Assembly: GCF_042683405.1 (NCBI RefSeq)
Contig: NZ_JBHUJS010000010.1
Location: 186,001 to 250,000 of the forward strand
DNA: 64,000 nt
Direction: 5' to 3'
Source of the DNA: Telluria sp042683405
GTDB lineage: Bacteria > Pseudomonadota > Gammaproteobacteria > Burkholderiales > Burkholderiaceae_D
A model generated the notes under the pieces. The model made no database searches. It was not told the origin of the DNA and saw only the letters and a list, made by a program, of their open reading frames with translations. A program made the position numbers and the translations under genes. Positions 35,216 through 44,350 of the stretch are shown here, piece by piece. How positions within the stretch are numbered: the stretch's first letter is position 1; each line of letters opens with the position of its first letter.

Positions 35216-35863
35216 TTACAAACGCTCGATGGGCCCAGCGGCCAATTTCGCTGCAAATGCGAGATATTGTTGGTGCAGCCGCTCCACTTGCGGCCCCAGG
35301 TCGTCGATGCTGCCGCTGTTGTCGACGATGTCGTCGGCCGCCGCCTGCCGCGCCTCGCGGGTGGCCTGGTTGGCCATGATGGCGCGCACCTGCTGCTCGG
35401 ACAGGCCGTTGCGGGCCATGACGCGCTGTACCTGCAGCGCTTCCGGGCAGTCCACCACCAGCACCCGCGCGACACGCTCGCGCCAGCCGCCCGCTTCGAC
35501 CAGCAGCGGCACGGCGAAGATGGTGTACGCGCCTTGCGCCACCACGGCGGCGGCATTCGCGGCTTCTCGGATCATCGGATGCAGGATGGCTTCGAGGCGC
35601 CGTTTGGCGCCGGCATCGGTAAATACAAGTTCGCGCATGCGCGCACGGTCCATCGAGCCGTCCGCGGCGATGTAGGCGCGGCCGAATTCGGCTTCGATGC
35701 GGTGCATGGCCGGCCCGTGCGGTGCGGTCATGGCATGCGCGATGGCGTCGGTGTCGACCACGGTGGCCCCGCGCGCGGCGAACATGTCCGCCACCAGCGA
35801 TTTGCCGCTGCCGATGCCGCCGGTGAGGCCGACCGTGAATGCGGTGGTGTGCGGAGCGCTCAT
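35216..35863 (-). CDS. coaE: Dephospho-CoA kinase CoaE
   Basis: This 215-residue P-loop kinase carries out the last step of coenzyme A synthesis. Walker A GGIGSGKS is at residues 15-22. Asp at DTDAIAH and the lid region with AKRRLEAILHP follow. The frame is open further upstream into pilD, but ATG 35863 gives the usual start about 12 residues before the P-loop. It lies 22 bp after pilD in the same direction. Confidence 0.96.
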   Translation of the reverse strand: MSAPHTTAFTVGLTGGIGSGKSLVADMFAARGATVVDTDAIAHAMTAPHGPAMHRIEAEFGRAYIAADGSMDRARMRELVFTDAGAKRRLEAILHPMIREAANAAAVVAQGAYTIFAVPLLVEAGGWRERVARVLVVDCPEALQVQRVMARNGLSEQQVRAIMANQATREARQAAADDIVDNSGSIDDLGPQVERLHQQYLAFAAKLAAGPIERL

Positions 35864-35885
35864 GGCAGTGGCCAGCGCGCGCAGC

Positions 35886-36752
35886 TTATCCCGCCAGCTG
35901 CTGCGTGAAGGCGGCCAGCGGCGCGCCCCACAGCATGGCGATGAAGCCCGCCGCAGCAAGGTAGGGGCCGAACGGGATCGGGTTGTCGCGGCCACGCTTG
36001 GTGAAGACGATCAGGCTGATGCCGACCACGGCGCCAACCACGGAGGACAGCAGGATGATCGTCGGCAGCATGGTCCAGCCGAGCCATGCGCCCAGCGCGG
36101 CCAGCAGCTTGAAGTCGCCGTAGCCCATGCCTTCCTTGCCGGTGGCGAGCTTGAACAGCCAGTACACCGCCCACAGCACCAGGTAGCCGGCCGCCGCGCC
36201 GATCACAGCGTCCTGCAGCGGCACGAAGGTGCCGTTGATGTTGACCAGGAGGCCGGCCCACAGCAGCGGGAAGGTCAGGTCGTCCGGCAGCAGCTGCGTG
36301 TCGGCGTCGATGAAGGTCATCGCGATCAGGAGCCAGCCGAACAGCAGCGCGGACATGCCCGCAACGCCGGTGCCCAGCTTCCAGGCCAGCAGCGCGGACA
36401 GGGCCGCGGTGAGCAGTTCGATGGCGGGGTAGCGCGCAGAGATCGGGGTCTTGCAGGCGCGGCACTTGCCGCGCAGCGCGAGCCAGCTCACGACGGGAAT
36501 GTTCTCGGCGGCGGTGATCCGGTGCCCGCAGCTCGGGCACGCCGAACGCGGCGTCATCAGGTTGTAGGTGTCCTGGTGCGGCAGGTCCTTGCCGCTTTCG
36601 TGCGCGACGTAATTGTCCGAGTCGCGCTGCATCATCTTGGGCAGGCGGTGGATGACGACGTTGAGGAAGCTGCCGATCAGCAGTCCGAAGACCGCGACGA
36701 AGAGGGTGGCGCCAACATTGGCCGGCGCCGCGAACAGGAAGGACTCGAACAT
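35886..36752 (-). CDS. pilD: Prepilin leader peptidase / N-methyltransferase PilD
   Basis: This 288-residue inner-membrane aspartic peptidase cleaves and N-methylates type IV prepilins and pseudopilins. The cytoplasmic zinc domain has two CxxC pairs (Cys72/75 and Cys97/100). The catalytic aspartates lie in FIDADTQLLPDD and GYGDFK. About seven to eight hydrophobic helices are visible. In related species pilD directly follows pilC. Here an acyltransferase gene lies between them. Confidence 0.96.
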   Translation of the reverse strand: MFESFLFAAPANVGATLFVAVFGLLIGSFLNVVIHRLPKMMQRDSDNYVAHESGKDLPHQDTYNLMTPRSACPSCGHRITAAENIPVVSWLALRGKCRACKTPISARYPAIELLTAALSALLAWKLGTGVAGMSALLFGWLLIAMTFIDADTQLLPDDLTFPLLWAGLLVNINGTFVPLQDAVIGAAAGYLVLWAVYWLFKLATGKEGMGYGDFKLLAALGAWLGWTMLPTIILLSSVVGAVVGISLIVFTKRGRDNPIPFGPYLAAAGFIAMLWGAPLAAFTQQLAG

Positions 36753-36804
36753 GGATGGGGGTTCCCGGGTGGGGTTGCTTGCGACGCGCTCATTGTAGGC
36801 GCTT

Positions 36805-38769
36805 TCACTGCTGTTGTGGATGGCGTCGGCGCTGTTCTTCCGAAAACTTCTCGCCGATGTACAGGTCCCCGGTATAGGTCAGGTGGGTCATGTCGCGGTA
36901 CAGCAGGCGGCCGTCCTTCATTGCCCAGCACAGCTGGCTGTCGCACAGGTAGGGCATCGGGTCGAACAGTTCGACCTGGGGATGCTTCTTCAGCAGTTCG
37001 CCGAGGATGGCGTTGTGTTCGGCGGTCTCCCGCTCGACCTGGGCACGCGGCACGGCGCACGGGGTGCGCGTCACGGAGCTCGGCACCGCCACGCGCGGGA
37101 TGCAGGAACGCGGCTCGAAATCCATCCGCGGGGTGACGTTCACGTAGATGACGCGCTTGCCCGCGGCGATGAAGCGACGCAGGGTGTCGTCCGCCGCCTT
37201 GTTGATGCGGTCGTGATCCATCGGGATGCGGGTCAGCCACCAGTGCATGGAGATGATCACGGTATGGATGGTCGGCGTGTTGAGCACGATGTCGAGCGCC
37301 GGATCGGTGACGCGCTGGTAGTCGTCGCCGCGCGGGTCCAGGCCCCAGAACGGGTAGCGGGTCGCGAACATCACGAAGTTCTCGCCTACCGCGCTGTAGT
37401 GCTTCATCAACCCCGCGTTCAGGTGGTAGGCGTGGCTGTCGCCCACCAGCGCGACGGTCGGCGCGCGGCTCGCATCGGCCTGCAGGCAGTACTCGGTGAC
37501 TTCGTCGAAGCCATAGCGCGCCTTGCACGCGGCCACGTTCTGCTTGTCCTCGTAGACCTCCAGTTCCTTGTTGTTCTGGACGTTGTGGGCCAACGCAGGG
37601 CGCTCCGGGAAGCCGCCTTTCGAATAGGCGTGCCAGCCGAGACCCGCCACTGCCGCAAGCAGCGCCCACAGCAGCGCGACCTTGGCGTGCCGCGCGCCGC
37701 CGCCGCGCAGCGGGCGCTCCACCAGCCAGTACGTAAGGATGGCCAGCACAAAACTGAGCAGCACCGCTTTCACGCGCACATCCGGCGCCGGCGTCTGCGC
37801 CTCGACGATGTGGGCGAACGACAGCAGCGGCCAGTGCCACAGGTACAGCGGGTAGCTGATCAGGCCAATCCACACCAGCAGGCGGTTGCCAAGCAGGTAG
37901 CGATTGACCAGGGCATCCGGGCCGGCGGCGATCAGCAGCACCGCGCCGCCCACCGGCAGCAGCGCCAGCCAGCCGGGGAAGTGGATGCCATCGCTGATGC
38001 CGAGCGCGCCACCTGCCACCAGCGCCAGGCCAAGCACCGACATGGCGTTGCGCGCGCCGGCGCTGCCCTGCTGCCATTGCGGCCGGTGCAGGCCGGTCCA
38101 TGCCAGCGCTGCGCCTGCCAGCAGTTCCCACATGCGGCTGGCAGGCGAGTAGAAGGTGGCGTCGTGGTACCTGGCGATGCCGGCGACGTTAAGCGCGAAC
38201 GAGGCTGCCGCGAGCACCAGGATCACTGGCAGCATGCGCATCCGGCGCCAGTGCGCGAACAGCAGGAGGACCGGCCAGAAGATGTAGAACTGCTCTTCGA
38301 TCCCGAGCGACCAGAGGTGCAGCAGCGGTTTGGTGGCGGCGGCAGTGTCGTAGTAGCCCACTTCGTTCCACAGCACGATGTTGGCGACGAAGCCGGCACC
38401 GCCGAGGATGTGCTTGCCGAGCTGTTTCAGTTCGTCCGGCAGCAGGGCGATCCAGCCAAGCGCGAAGCTCGCGCCCAGCACCAGGATCAGCGCCGGGAAG
38501 ATGCGGCGCGCACGCCGCGCGTAGAAGTCGGTGAAGCTGAAGCTGCCGTCTTCGATTGCGCCCAGCAGGATCGTCGAGATCAGGAAGCCGGAGATGACAA
38601 AGAAAACGTCGACGCCGACGAAGCCGCCGCGCAGCCATTCCGGGAACGCGTGGAACACCACCACGGCCAGCACGGCAATCGCGCGCAGCCCGTCGATGTC
38701 GGGGCGGTAGCTCAGGTGGCCGGCGCCCGTGGAGGGCGCCGTGCTGTAGGTCTGCGGATCGAGGCGCAT
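36805..38769 (-). CDS. OafA/YrhL-type acyltransferase with C-terminal SGNH domain
   Basis: This 654-residue protein has an acyltransferase-3 membrane domain at about residues 20-370. It begins with YRPDIDGLRAIAVLAVVVFH, includes the FFVISGF segment and has about ten helices. A periplasmic SGNH hydrolase-like domain (about 420-650) follows, with GDSH in VALVGDSHAYH and a later DMTHLTYTG near the C-terminus. Such proteins O-acetylate surface polysaccharides or lipopolysaccharide. It breaks the usual pilC-pilD adjacency, so it was probably inserted here. Confidence 0.9.
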   Translation of the reverse strand: MRLDPQTYSTAPSTGAGHLSYRPDIDGLRAIAVLAVVVFHAFPEWLRGGFVGVDVFFVISGFLISTILLGAIEDGSFSFTDFYARRARRIFPALILVLGASFALGWIALLPDELKQLGKHILGGAGFVANIVLWNEVGYYDTAAATKPLLHLWSLGIEEQFYIFWPVLLLFAHWRRMRMLPVILVLAAASFALNVAGIARYHDATFYSPASRMWELLAGAALAWTGLHRPQWQQGSAGARNAMSVLGLALVAGGALGISDGIHFPGWLALLPVGGAVLLIAAGPDALVNRYLLGNRLLVWIGLISYPLYLWHWPLLSFAHIVEAQTPAPDVRVKAVLLSFVLAILTYWLVERPLRGGGARHAKVALLWALLAAVAGLGWHAYSKGGFPERPALAHNVQNNKELEVYEDKQNVAACKARYGFDEVTEYCLQADASRAPTVALVGDSHAYHLNAGLMKHYSAVGENFVMFATRYPFWGLDPRGDDYQRVTDPALDIVLNTPTIHTVIISMHWWLTRIPMDHDRINKAADDTLRRFIAAGKRVIYVNVTPRMDFEPRSCIPRVAVPSSVTRTPCAVPRAQVERETAEHNAILGELLKKHPQVELFDPMPYLCDSQLCWAMKDGRLLYRDMTHLTYTGDLYIGEKFSEEQRRRHPQQQ

Positions 38770-38834
38770 GTGTCAAGACTGCACAAGAATTGGCGCAGCA
38801 TTATCGCATGGCACATTGCCTCGAAAGCAATAGA

Positions 38835-40049
38835 TCAGACCACCGAGCCCAGTTTGAAGATCGGCAGGTACATCGCGACCACCAGGCCGCCGATCAGCAC
38901 GCCCAGGATCGCCATGATCATCGGCTCCATCAGCGAGGACAGGGCGCTCACGGCTTCGTCCACTTCTTCTTCGTAGAAGTCGGCCACCTTGCCCAGCATG
39001 GAGTCGAGCGCGCCCGATTCTTCGCCGATCTGCACCATCTGCGTCACCAGTGACGGGAACACGTCGACGTTCTGCATCGAGGTGGTCAGGCTGGTGCCGG
39101 TGGAGACTTCGGTCTGGATCTTGCGCGTCGCTTCCAGGTACACGGCGTTGCCGGAGGCGCCGCCCACCGAATCGAGCGCTTCGACCAGCGGCACGCCGGC
39201 CGCGAACATGGTCGCCAGGGTGCGCGTCCAGCGCGCGATCGTGGCTTTGCGGATCACGTCACCGAACACCGGCGCCTTGAGCAGCAGGATGTCCATCTTG
39301 CGCTGCATCGCGGGCGAGCGCTGCCAGGCCTGGAAGAAGAAGTAGACCGCACCGAAGATGCTGCCGAAGATCAGGTACCACCATTCGACGAAGAACTCGG
39401 ACAGGTTCATCACGAACACGGTCGGCGCAGGCAGGTCCGCGCCAAAGCTCTCGAACACCGACTTGAACGCCGGGACCACCCAGATCATGATGACGGCAGT
39501 GACGATGAACGCGATCGCCAGGATCGCGATCGGGTAGGTCAGCGCGGACTTGATCTTGGCCTTGAGGGCAAGCGTCTTCTCTTTATAAATCGCCAGGCGC
39601 GTCAGCAGGTCCTCCAGGATACCGGCCTGTTCGCCAGCGCCCACCAGGTTGCAGAACAGCGGGTCGAAGTAGAGCGGATACTTGCGGAAGGCGTTGTTCA
39701 GGCTGGTGCCGGTCTCGATGTCGTTGCGCAGGTCCATGATCAGCTTGGACATGGACGGATTGGCGTGGCCCTTGCCGACGATGTCGAACGACTGCAGCAG
39801 CGGCACGCCGGCCTTCATCATGGTCGCCAGCTGGCGCGTGAACATGGTGATGTCCTTGTCCGTCACCTTCTTGCCGCTGCGGTACACCTTCTTCTTGACC
39901 TTGGTGACCATGATGCCCTGGCGGCGCAGGGTGACGTTGACCACGGCCTCGCCGGCCGCCCGCAGTTCGCCGCGCACGGTCTTGCCATTCCTGTCCTTGC
40001 CTTCCCATGCGTACATGGTGTCTGTGGCTTTACCGCGTGACGTCGCCAT
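38835..40049 (-). CDS. pilC: Type IV pilus inner-membrane platform protein PilC
   Basis: This 404-residue GspF-family protein has two homologous cytoplasmic domains (about 65-190 and 270-390) separated by membrane helices, and a last helix at the C-terminus. It couples the PilB and PilT motors to pilin assembly. The start MATSRGKATDTMYAWEG matches PilC of related bacteria. It lies 8 bp downstream of pilB in the same operon. Confidence 0.96.
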   Translation of the reverse strand: MATSRGKATDTMYAWEGKDRNGKTVRGELRAAGEAVVNVTLRRQGIMVTKVKKKVYRSGKKVTDKDITMFTRQLATMMKAGVPLLQSFDIVGKGHANPSMSKLIMDLRNDIETGTSLNNAFRKYPLYFDPLFCNLVGAGEQAGILEDLLTRLAIYKEKTLALKAKIKSALTYPIAILAIAFIVTAVIMIWVVPAFKSVFESFGADLPAPTVFVMNLSEFFVEWWYLIFGSIFGAVYFFFQAWQRSPAMQRKMDILLLKAPVFGDVIRKATIARWTRTLATMFAAGVPLVEALDSVGGASGNAVYLEATRKIQTEVSTGTSLTTSMQNVDVFPSLVTQMVQIGEESGALDSMLGKVADFYEEEVDEAVSALSSLMEPMIMAILGVLIGGLVVAMYLPIFKLGSVV

Positions 40050-40057
40050 ACTGTTTC

Positions 40058-41791
40058 CTATTCGTTTGTGCAGCCGAGTACTTCTTCAAGGCTGGTCAGG
40101 CCCTGCATGACTTTCATCAGGCCGGAGCGGCGCAGGGAGTTGACCCCTTCCGATTCAGCCTGTGCGGCGATCTCCATGGAGTTCCCTTGCGCGAGGATCA
40201 GCCGCTCGATGGCCGGGGTGATCGGCATGATCTGGTAGATGCCGACCCGGCCCTTGTAGCCAAGTCCGTTGCAGCGGTCGCAGCCCACAGGGCCGTAGGG
40301 CGTCCACGAGCCGTCCAGCTCTTCGTCCTTGAAGCCGGCCGCGGCGAGGATCTCGCGGCTGGTTTCAAGCGGCTGCTTGCACTGGCCGCACAGGCGCCGC
40401 GCGAGGCGCTGCGCCGTGATCATGATGACCGAGGAGGCGATGTTGAACGGGGCCACGCCCATGTTCATCAGGCGCGTCAGCGTGGACGGCGCATCGTTGG
40501 TGTGCAGGGTGGAGAACACCATGTGGCCGGTCTGCGCGGCCTTGATCGCGATGTCGGCGGTCTCCAGGTCGCGGATCTCGCCGACCATGATGATGTCCGG
40601 ATCCTGGCGCAGGAACGATTTCAGCGCGGCCGCGAAGGTCAGGCCCGCCTTGTCGTTCACGTTCACCTGGTTCACGCCGGGCAGGTTGATCTCGGCCGGG
40701 TCTTCCGCGGTCGAGATGTTGATGCCCGGCTTGTTCAGGACGTTCAGGCAGGTGTACAGCGACACCGTCTTGCCCGAGCCGGTCGGCCCGGTTACCAGCA
40801 CCATGCCGTACGGGCGCTGGATGGCTTCGAGCAGCAGTTCCTTCTGGCGCGGGTCGTAGCCCAGCGCGTCGATGCCCATCTGGGCCTGGGTCGCGTCGAG
40901 GATACGCATGACGGTCTTTTCGCCGAACAGCGTGGGCAGCGTGGAGACGCGAAAGTCCACCGTCTTGGTCGGGGAGACGATCAGGCGCATGCGCCCGTCC
41001 TGGGGGATGCGCTTCTCGGAGATGTCCAGCTTGGCCAGCACCTTGATGCGCGAGACCAGTTTTTCCTTGATCGCGACCGGCGGCTGCGCGTGCTCGCGCA
41101 GCACGCCGTCGACGCGCAGGCGGATGCGGTAGAACTTTTCGAACGGCTCGAAGTGGATGTCCGATGCGCCCAGGTTCAGCGCATCCATCAGGATCTTGTT
41201 GAGGAACTTGACGATCGGCGCGTCTTCGACCTCGTTGGCGCCCGCCTCGGCCGCAGCGTCGGGCGGCGCTTCCTCTTCCGCGAACTGGATCTCCGATTCG
41301 TCGCCGACCAGTTCGTTCAGGCTCTGTTCCGCGCTCTTGGCGATCTGCGACAGCAGCTTGAGCAGCGCGTCATGCGGCACGATCACCGGCTCGACCGAAG
41401 ACTCGCTCTGGAACTTGATCTGGTCCAGCGCCTGCATATTGGTCGGGTCCGAGATCGCCACCGACAGTTTGTTGCCGCGCTTGGCCAGCGCGATCACGCG
41501 CTGCCCGAGCACCAGCTTTTCGTCGATCGCTTTCTGCGGCAGCGCGGCCAGGTTCAGGGCCGCCGGCTCGACCAGCGGGTAGCCGAAGGTCTCGGAGCAG
41601 AACACTGCCAGCTGGCGCGCGTCGATCGTCCCGCCGGCCAGCAGCGCGTCAATAAAAGGGAGTTTGTCGGCCGCTGCCTGCTTGACGACGGCGTCGGCCT
41701 GCTGCGCGGTCAGGCGTCCGGCCTGCACCAGTGCGCGAGCCAGCCCCGGCATCGGGGCGCTCGTTGCGGAACTGGGTAGGACTGCAGCCAT
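40058..41791 (-). CDS. pilB: Type IV pilus assembly ATPase PilB
   Basis: This 577-residue hexameric extension motor contains an N-terminal GspE_N/MshEN domain, a Walker A GPTGSGKT near residue 333, Asp-box and Walker B regions (PDIIMVGEIRD), and a four-cysteine zinc site (CGQCK and CDRCNG). No pilT or pilin gene occurs in the window, so retraction must be encoded elsewhere. pilC follows at once. Confidence 0.97.
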   Translation of the reverse strand: MAAVLPSSATSAPMPGLARALVQAGRLTAQQADAVVKQAAADKLPFIDALLAGGTIDARQLAVFCSETFGYPLVEPAALNLAALPQKAIDEKLVLGQRVIALAKRGNKLSVAISDPTNMQALDQIKFQSESSVEPVIVPHDALLKLLSQIAKSAEQSLNELVGDESEIQFAEEEAPPDAAAEAGANEVEDAPIVKFLNKILMDALNLGASDIHFEPFEKFYRIRLRVDGVLREHAQPPVAIKEKLVSRIKVLAKLDISEKRIPQDGRMRLIVSPTKTVDFRVSTLPTLFGEKTVMRILDATQAQMGIDALGYDPRQKELLLEAIQRPYGMVLVTGPTGSGKTVSLYTCLNVLNKPGINISTAEDPAEINLPGVNQVNVNDKAGLTFAAALKSFLRQDPDIIMVGEIRDLETADIAIKAAQTGHMVFSTLHTNDAPSTLTRLMNMGVAPFNIASSVIMITAQRLARRLCGQCKQPLETSREILAAAGFKDEELDGSWTPYGPVGCDRCNGLGYKGRVGIYQIMPITPAIERLILAQGNSMEIAAQAESEGVNSLRRSGLMKVMQGLTSLEEVLGCTNE

Positions 41792-41948
41792 AGGTCAACG
41801 CGGTTAGAAAACGAGGGACGAACAGAAACGGCGCAGGCTATGCTGCCCCAATAGTTGCCGTCGATCATGCCTTTGGTATCCTGTTTTGTAAAGTGTTTGT
41901 ACCTCAGGACAGCGCACAAATCACGGGGCATTTCTCCTGTTCGCCACG

Positions 41949-43238
41949 TTATCTGTGTCTTTTATTAACGCTCCTGATGAGCTTAACAACTTTAATCGAC
42001 TGGTTCTGGACCTTCACGACTTCGATCACGCATTGCGCCACTTTCATGCAGATTGGCGCTTCCGGGATGTCCTGCAGCTGTTCCAGCAACAGGCCGTTGA
42101 GCGTTTTCGGCCCGTCCAGCGGAAAATCCAGGCCCAGGCGCTTGTTCACTTCGCGCAGCGCCGTGGTGCCTTCGAGCAGGCATTCGCCATTGTCGTCCCA
42201 ATCGAAGCTCTCGGCGCGCGCCGCTGACGGCGTGCTGGTGGTGAAGTCGCCCACCATCTCTTCGATGATGTCGTCCAGCGTCACCAGGCCCTGCACCTCG
42301 CCGTACTCGTCGACGATGATGGCCAGCCGCTCGCGGTTCTCCTGGAAGTACTGCAGCTGGGTGAACACGTCCGTGTCCGGCGGGATGAAATACGGCTCCG
42401 ACAGCAGCGCGCGGAAGTGTTCGACCGTCAGTTCGTCCGCTTCGTTCAACAGGGCCACGGCATTGCGCACATGCAGGATGCCGATCACGCGGTTGATCTC
42501 TCCCTCATACACCGGCAGCTTGTTGTGGTAGCAGGTGGTCAGCTGGTCCAGGATGTCCTCGACCGGCACGGCCAGGTTCAGCGCTTCGATCTGCGCACGC
42601 GGGGTCATGATGTCGTCGATCGCGATCTTTTCCAGGTCGAACAGGTTGAGCAGGATGCTCTTGTGCTTTTGCGGGATGAAGGCGCCGGCCTCCAGCACGA
42701 TCGAGCGCAACTCGTCCGGCGTCATCTGCTGCTGGCTGGCGCGGTCCGGCCGGCGCACGCCCAGCAGCGCGAGCAGGCCGGTGACGAACAGGTTGACGAA
42801 CCACGCGACCGGCTTGAGCAGCGTCACCAGCGGCTTGAGGATGACGGAGGTGGGCAGCGCGATGGCTTCGGGGTACGCCGCGCCCAGCGCCTTCGGCGTC
42901 ACCTCGGCAAACACGATGATGAGGAAGGCTATGGCGGCGGTAGATGCGGCGATCGCGCCCTGGTCCGGGCCGAAATACATGATGGCGAGCGATGCCACCA
43001 GCGCCACGGCCAGCGCGTTGGTGACCGTGTTGGCGATCAGGATGACGGACAGGAGCTTGTCCGCATGGTCGAGCAGCCAGACCGTGGTGCGGGCCTGCGT
43101 GCTGCCGCGTTTGGCGAGGTGGCGCAAGCGGTACTTGTTGGCTGCCATGAGCGCTGTTTCGACCATGGCGAAGAAGGCCGACAGCAGCAACAGCAGGATT
43201 AGTGCCGCGACCAGCACTCCTATCGGAACGTTATCCAA
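41949..43238 (-). CDS. CNNM/CorC-family membrane protein (HlyC/TerC-like)
   Basis: This 429-residue protein has an N-terminal DUF21 (CNNM) membrane domain with about four helices to residue 155, a CBS pair at about 200-325 and a C-terminal CorC_HlyC domain at about 340-425. Family members take part in magnesium or cobalt efflux and were once annotated as haemolysins. The region 41792-41948 before pilB contains nothing I recognise. It is transcribed on its own or with the ClpP-like gene upstream (87 bp away). Confidence 0.85.
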   Translation of the reverse strand: MDNVPIGVLVAALILLLLLSAFFAMVETALMAANKYRLRHLAKRGSTQARTTVWLLDHADKLLSVILIANTVTNALAVALVASLAIMYFGPDQGAIAASTAAIAFLIIVFAEVTPKALGAAYPEAIALPTSVILKPLVTLLKPVAWFVNLFVTGLLALLGVRRPDRASQQQMTPDELRSIVLEAGAFIPQKHKSILLNLFDLEKIAIDDIMTPRAQIEALNLAVPVEDILDQLTTCYHNKLPVYEGEINRVIGILHVRNAVALLNEADELTVEHFRALLSEPYFIPPDTDVFTQLQYFQENRERLAIIVDEYGEVQGLVTLDDIIEEMVGDFTTSTPSAARAESFDWDDNGECLLEGTTALREVNKRLGLDFPLDGPKTLNGLLLEQLQDIPEAPICMKVAQCVIEVVKVQNQSIKVVKLIRSVNKRHR

Positions 43239-43325
43239 AGCGCAAAGAGTGTTGTAAGAAACGCTTCAATTCTAGCCGAAAAAGGGTGGCGGTACTGCCG
43301 CCCAGCGGCCGGCGCGGACAGTCGC

Positions 43326-43886
43326 CTACCCGTTCCACCAGTGCGATGTGGCCCCCATCTTGGGCAGCTTGGCCTGCTGCGCCTCATGGATGATCCCCGC
43401 GAGCTTGGCCTCATCGGCGGTGAACAGCCGCGCATTGCCGCACAGGTTGGTCCGGATGTCCTGCGGCTCCGGCGCATGCGCGGTTGCCGCATCGAAGATC
43501 ATGGCATAGCGTTCCGCGTCGAAGTCCAGGCAGTCGCGCCACTCGGAAACGCGCGAATGGTCGGCCGCCACCAGGCTGCCGAAGCCCCAGTGCAGCGGAT
43601 GCACGAGGAAGCGCGTGCCGGGACAGGCATAGCGCTTTTGCCCGGCGAGGAAAATCACCACGCCGACCGATTCGACGCTGCCGACGTTGTAAGTCGTCAG
43701 CGGCAGCGGCAGCGACTTGAGGAAGAAATACAGCGCGAAGCCGGCCGTCATGTTGCCGCCTTCGGTGGACATGTGCAGCTCCAGTTCGCTGGCGCCGCTT
43801 TGCAGCGCCTGCAGGCAGAGGTTACGGATCGTGCACACCGAGTTGTGGTTGATCGGCCCGATGAAGTGAATGATGTGCAGCGACAT
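43326..43886 (-). CDS. ClpP-like serine peptidase homologue
   Basis: This 186-residue protein has the ClpP/crotonase fold. It shows IHFIGPINHNS, STEGGNMTAGFALY (compare SPGG-ITAG in ClpP), the presumed nucleophile in GSVESVG and the presumed histidine in FLVHPLHWG. The region that holds Asp171 in ClpP reads TNLCGNARLF, apparently without the acid, so the triad may be incomplete. No propeptide, ClpX-binding loop or AAA+ partner is evident. It begins 15 bp after the hydroxyisourate hydrolase gene, so it is probably co-transcribed with a purine-catabolic enzyme. The role is unknown. Confidence 0.7.
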   Translation of the reverse strand: MSLHIIHFIGPINHNSVCTIRNLCLQALQSGASELELHMSTEGGNMTAGFALYFFLKSLPLPLTTYNVGSVESVGVVIFLAGQKRYACPGTRFLVHPLHWGFGSLVAADHSRVSEWRDCLDFDAERYAMIFDAATAHAPEPQDIRTNLCGNARLFTADEAKLAGIIHEAQQAKLPKMGATSHWWNG

Positions 43887-43901
43887 TGCAAGCCTCCGAA
43901 A

Positions 43902-44255
43902 TTAGCTCCCCCGGTAGGTGGAGTACGACCATGGCGTGACAACCAATGGTACGTGGTAGTTCTGTGCGGCGTCCGCGATCCCGAACGCAATCGTGACGCG
44001 GTCGATGAAGCGCGGCTCGGCCAGCTTCACGCCCTGCGCGGCGAAATAGTCGCCCGCCGCGAACACCAGTTCGTACTGTCCGGTGCGCAGCGACTCGCCC
44101 TCCAGCAGCGGCGCGTCGCAGCGCCCGTCGCCGTTGGTGCTGGCCGACTTGAGCAGGCGGCGCTGGCCTGCCTCGACTGCGTACAGCTCGACCGCCACGC
44201 CGGCCGCCGGTTTCCCTTGCGCCGTATCAAGCACATGCGTGCTAAGTTTTCCCAT
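43902..44255 (-). CDS. 5-Hydroxyisourate hydrolase
   Basis: This 117-residue transthyretin-like enzyme opens 5-hydroxyisourate to OHCU in urate breakdown. It starts LSTHVLDTAQGKPAAG, with the catalytic histidine. It contains an RFIDRVTI-type segment and ends YHVPLVVTPWSYSTYRGS, the signature C-terminal tetrapeptide YRGS. No signal peptide is visible, so it is cytoplasmic. An ATG 12 bp upstream (44267) is also possible. It is divergent from puuE. Confidence 0.95.
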   Translation of the reverse strand: MGKLSTHVLDTAQGKPAAGVAVELYAVEAGQRRLLKSASTNGDGRCDAPLLEGESLRTGQYELVFAAGDYFAAQGVKLAEPRFIDRVTIAFGIADAAQNYHVPLVVTPWSYSTYRGS

Positions 44256-44350
44256 GGTATTTCCCATATGTCCGTATGTGGCGGATGATATACCGATGTG
44301 CTTGTTGCAATATAAGATAACCCATATACATTTCATCCTGCGCCCGGAAC
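44256..44350. promoter_or_regulatory. Divergent promoter region, hydroxyisourate hydrolase / puuE
   Basis: An AT-rich gap of 95 bp must hold promoters for both directions. ATATGTCCG (44266-44274) is followed after 7 bp by CGGATGATAT, an imperfect inverted pair. The same nonamer ATATGTCCG recurs before xdhA. A regulator-binding role is inferred. Confidence 0.4.

Noticed and set aside
41792..41948. Possible small RNA or gene between pilB and the CNNM gene
   Set aside because: No hairpin with T run, no conserved frame and no recognisable promoter were seen.
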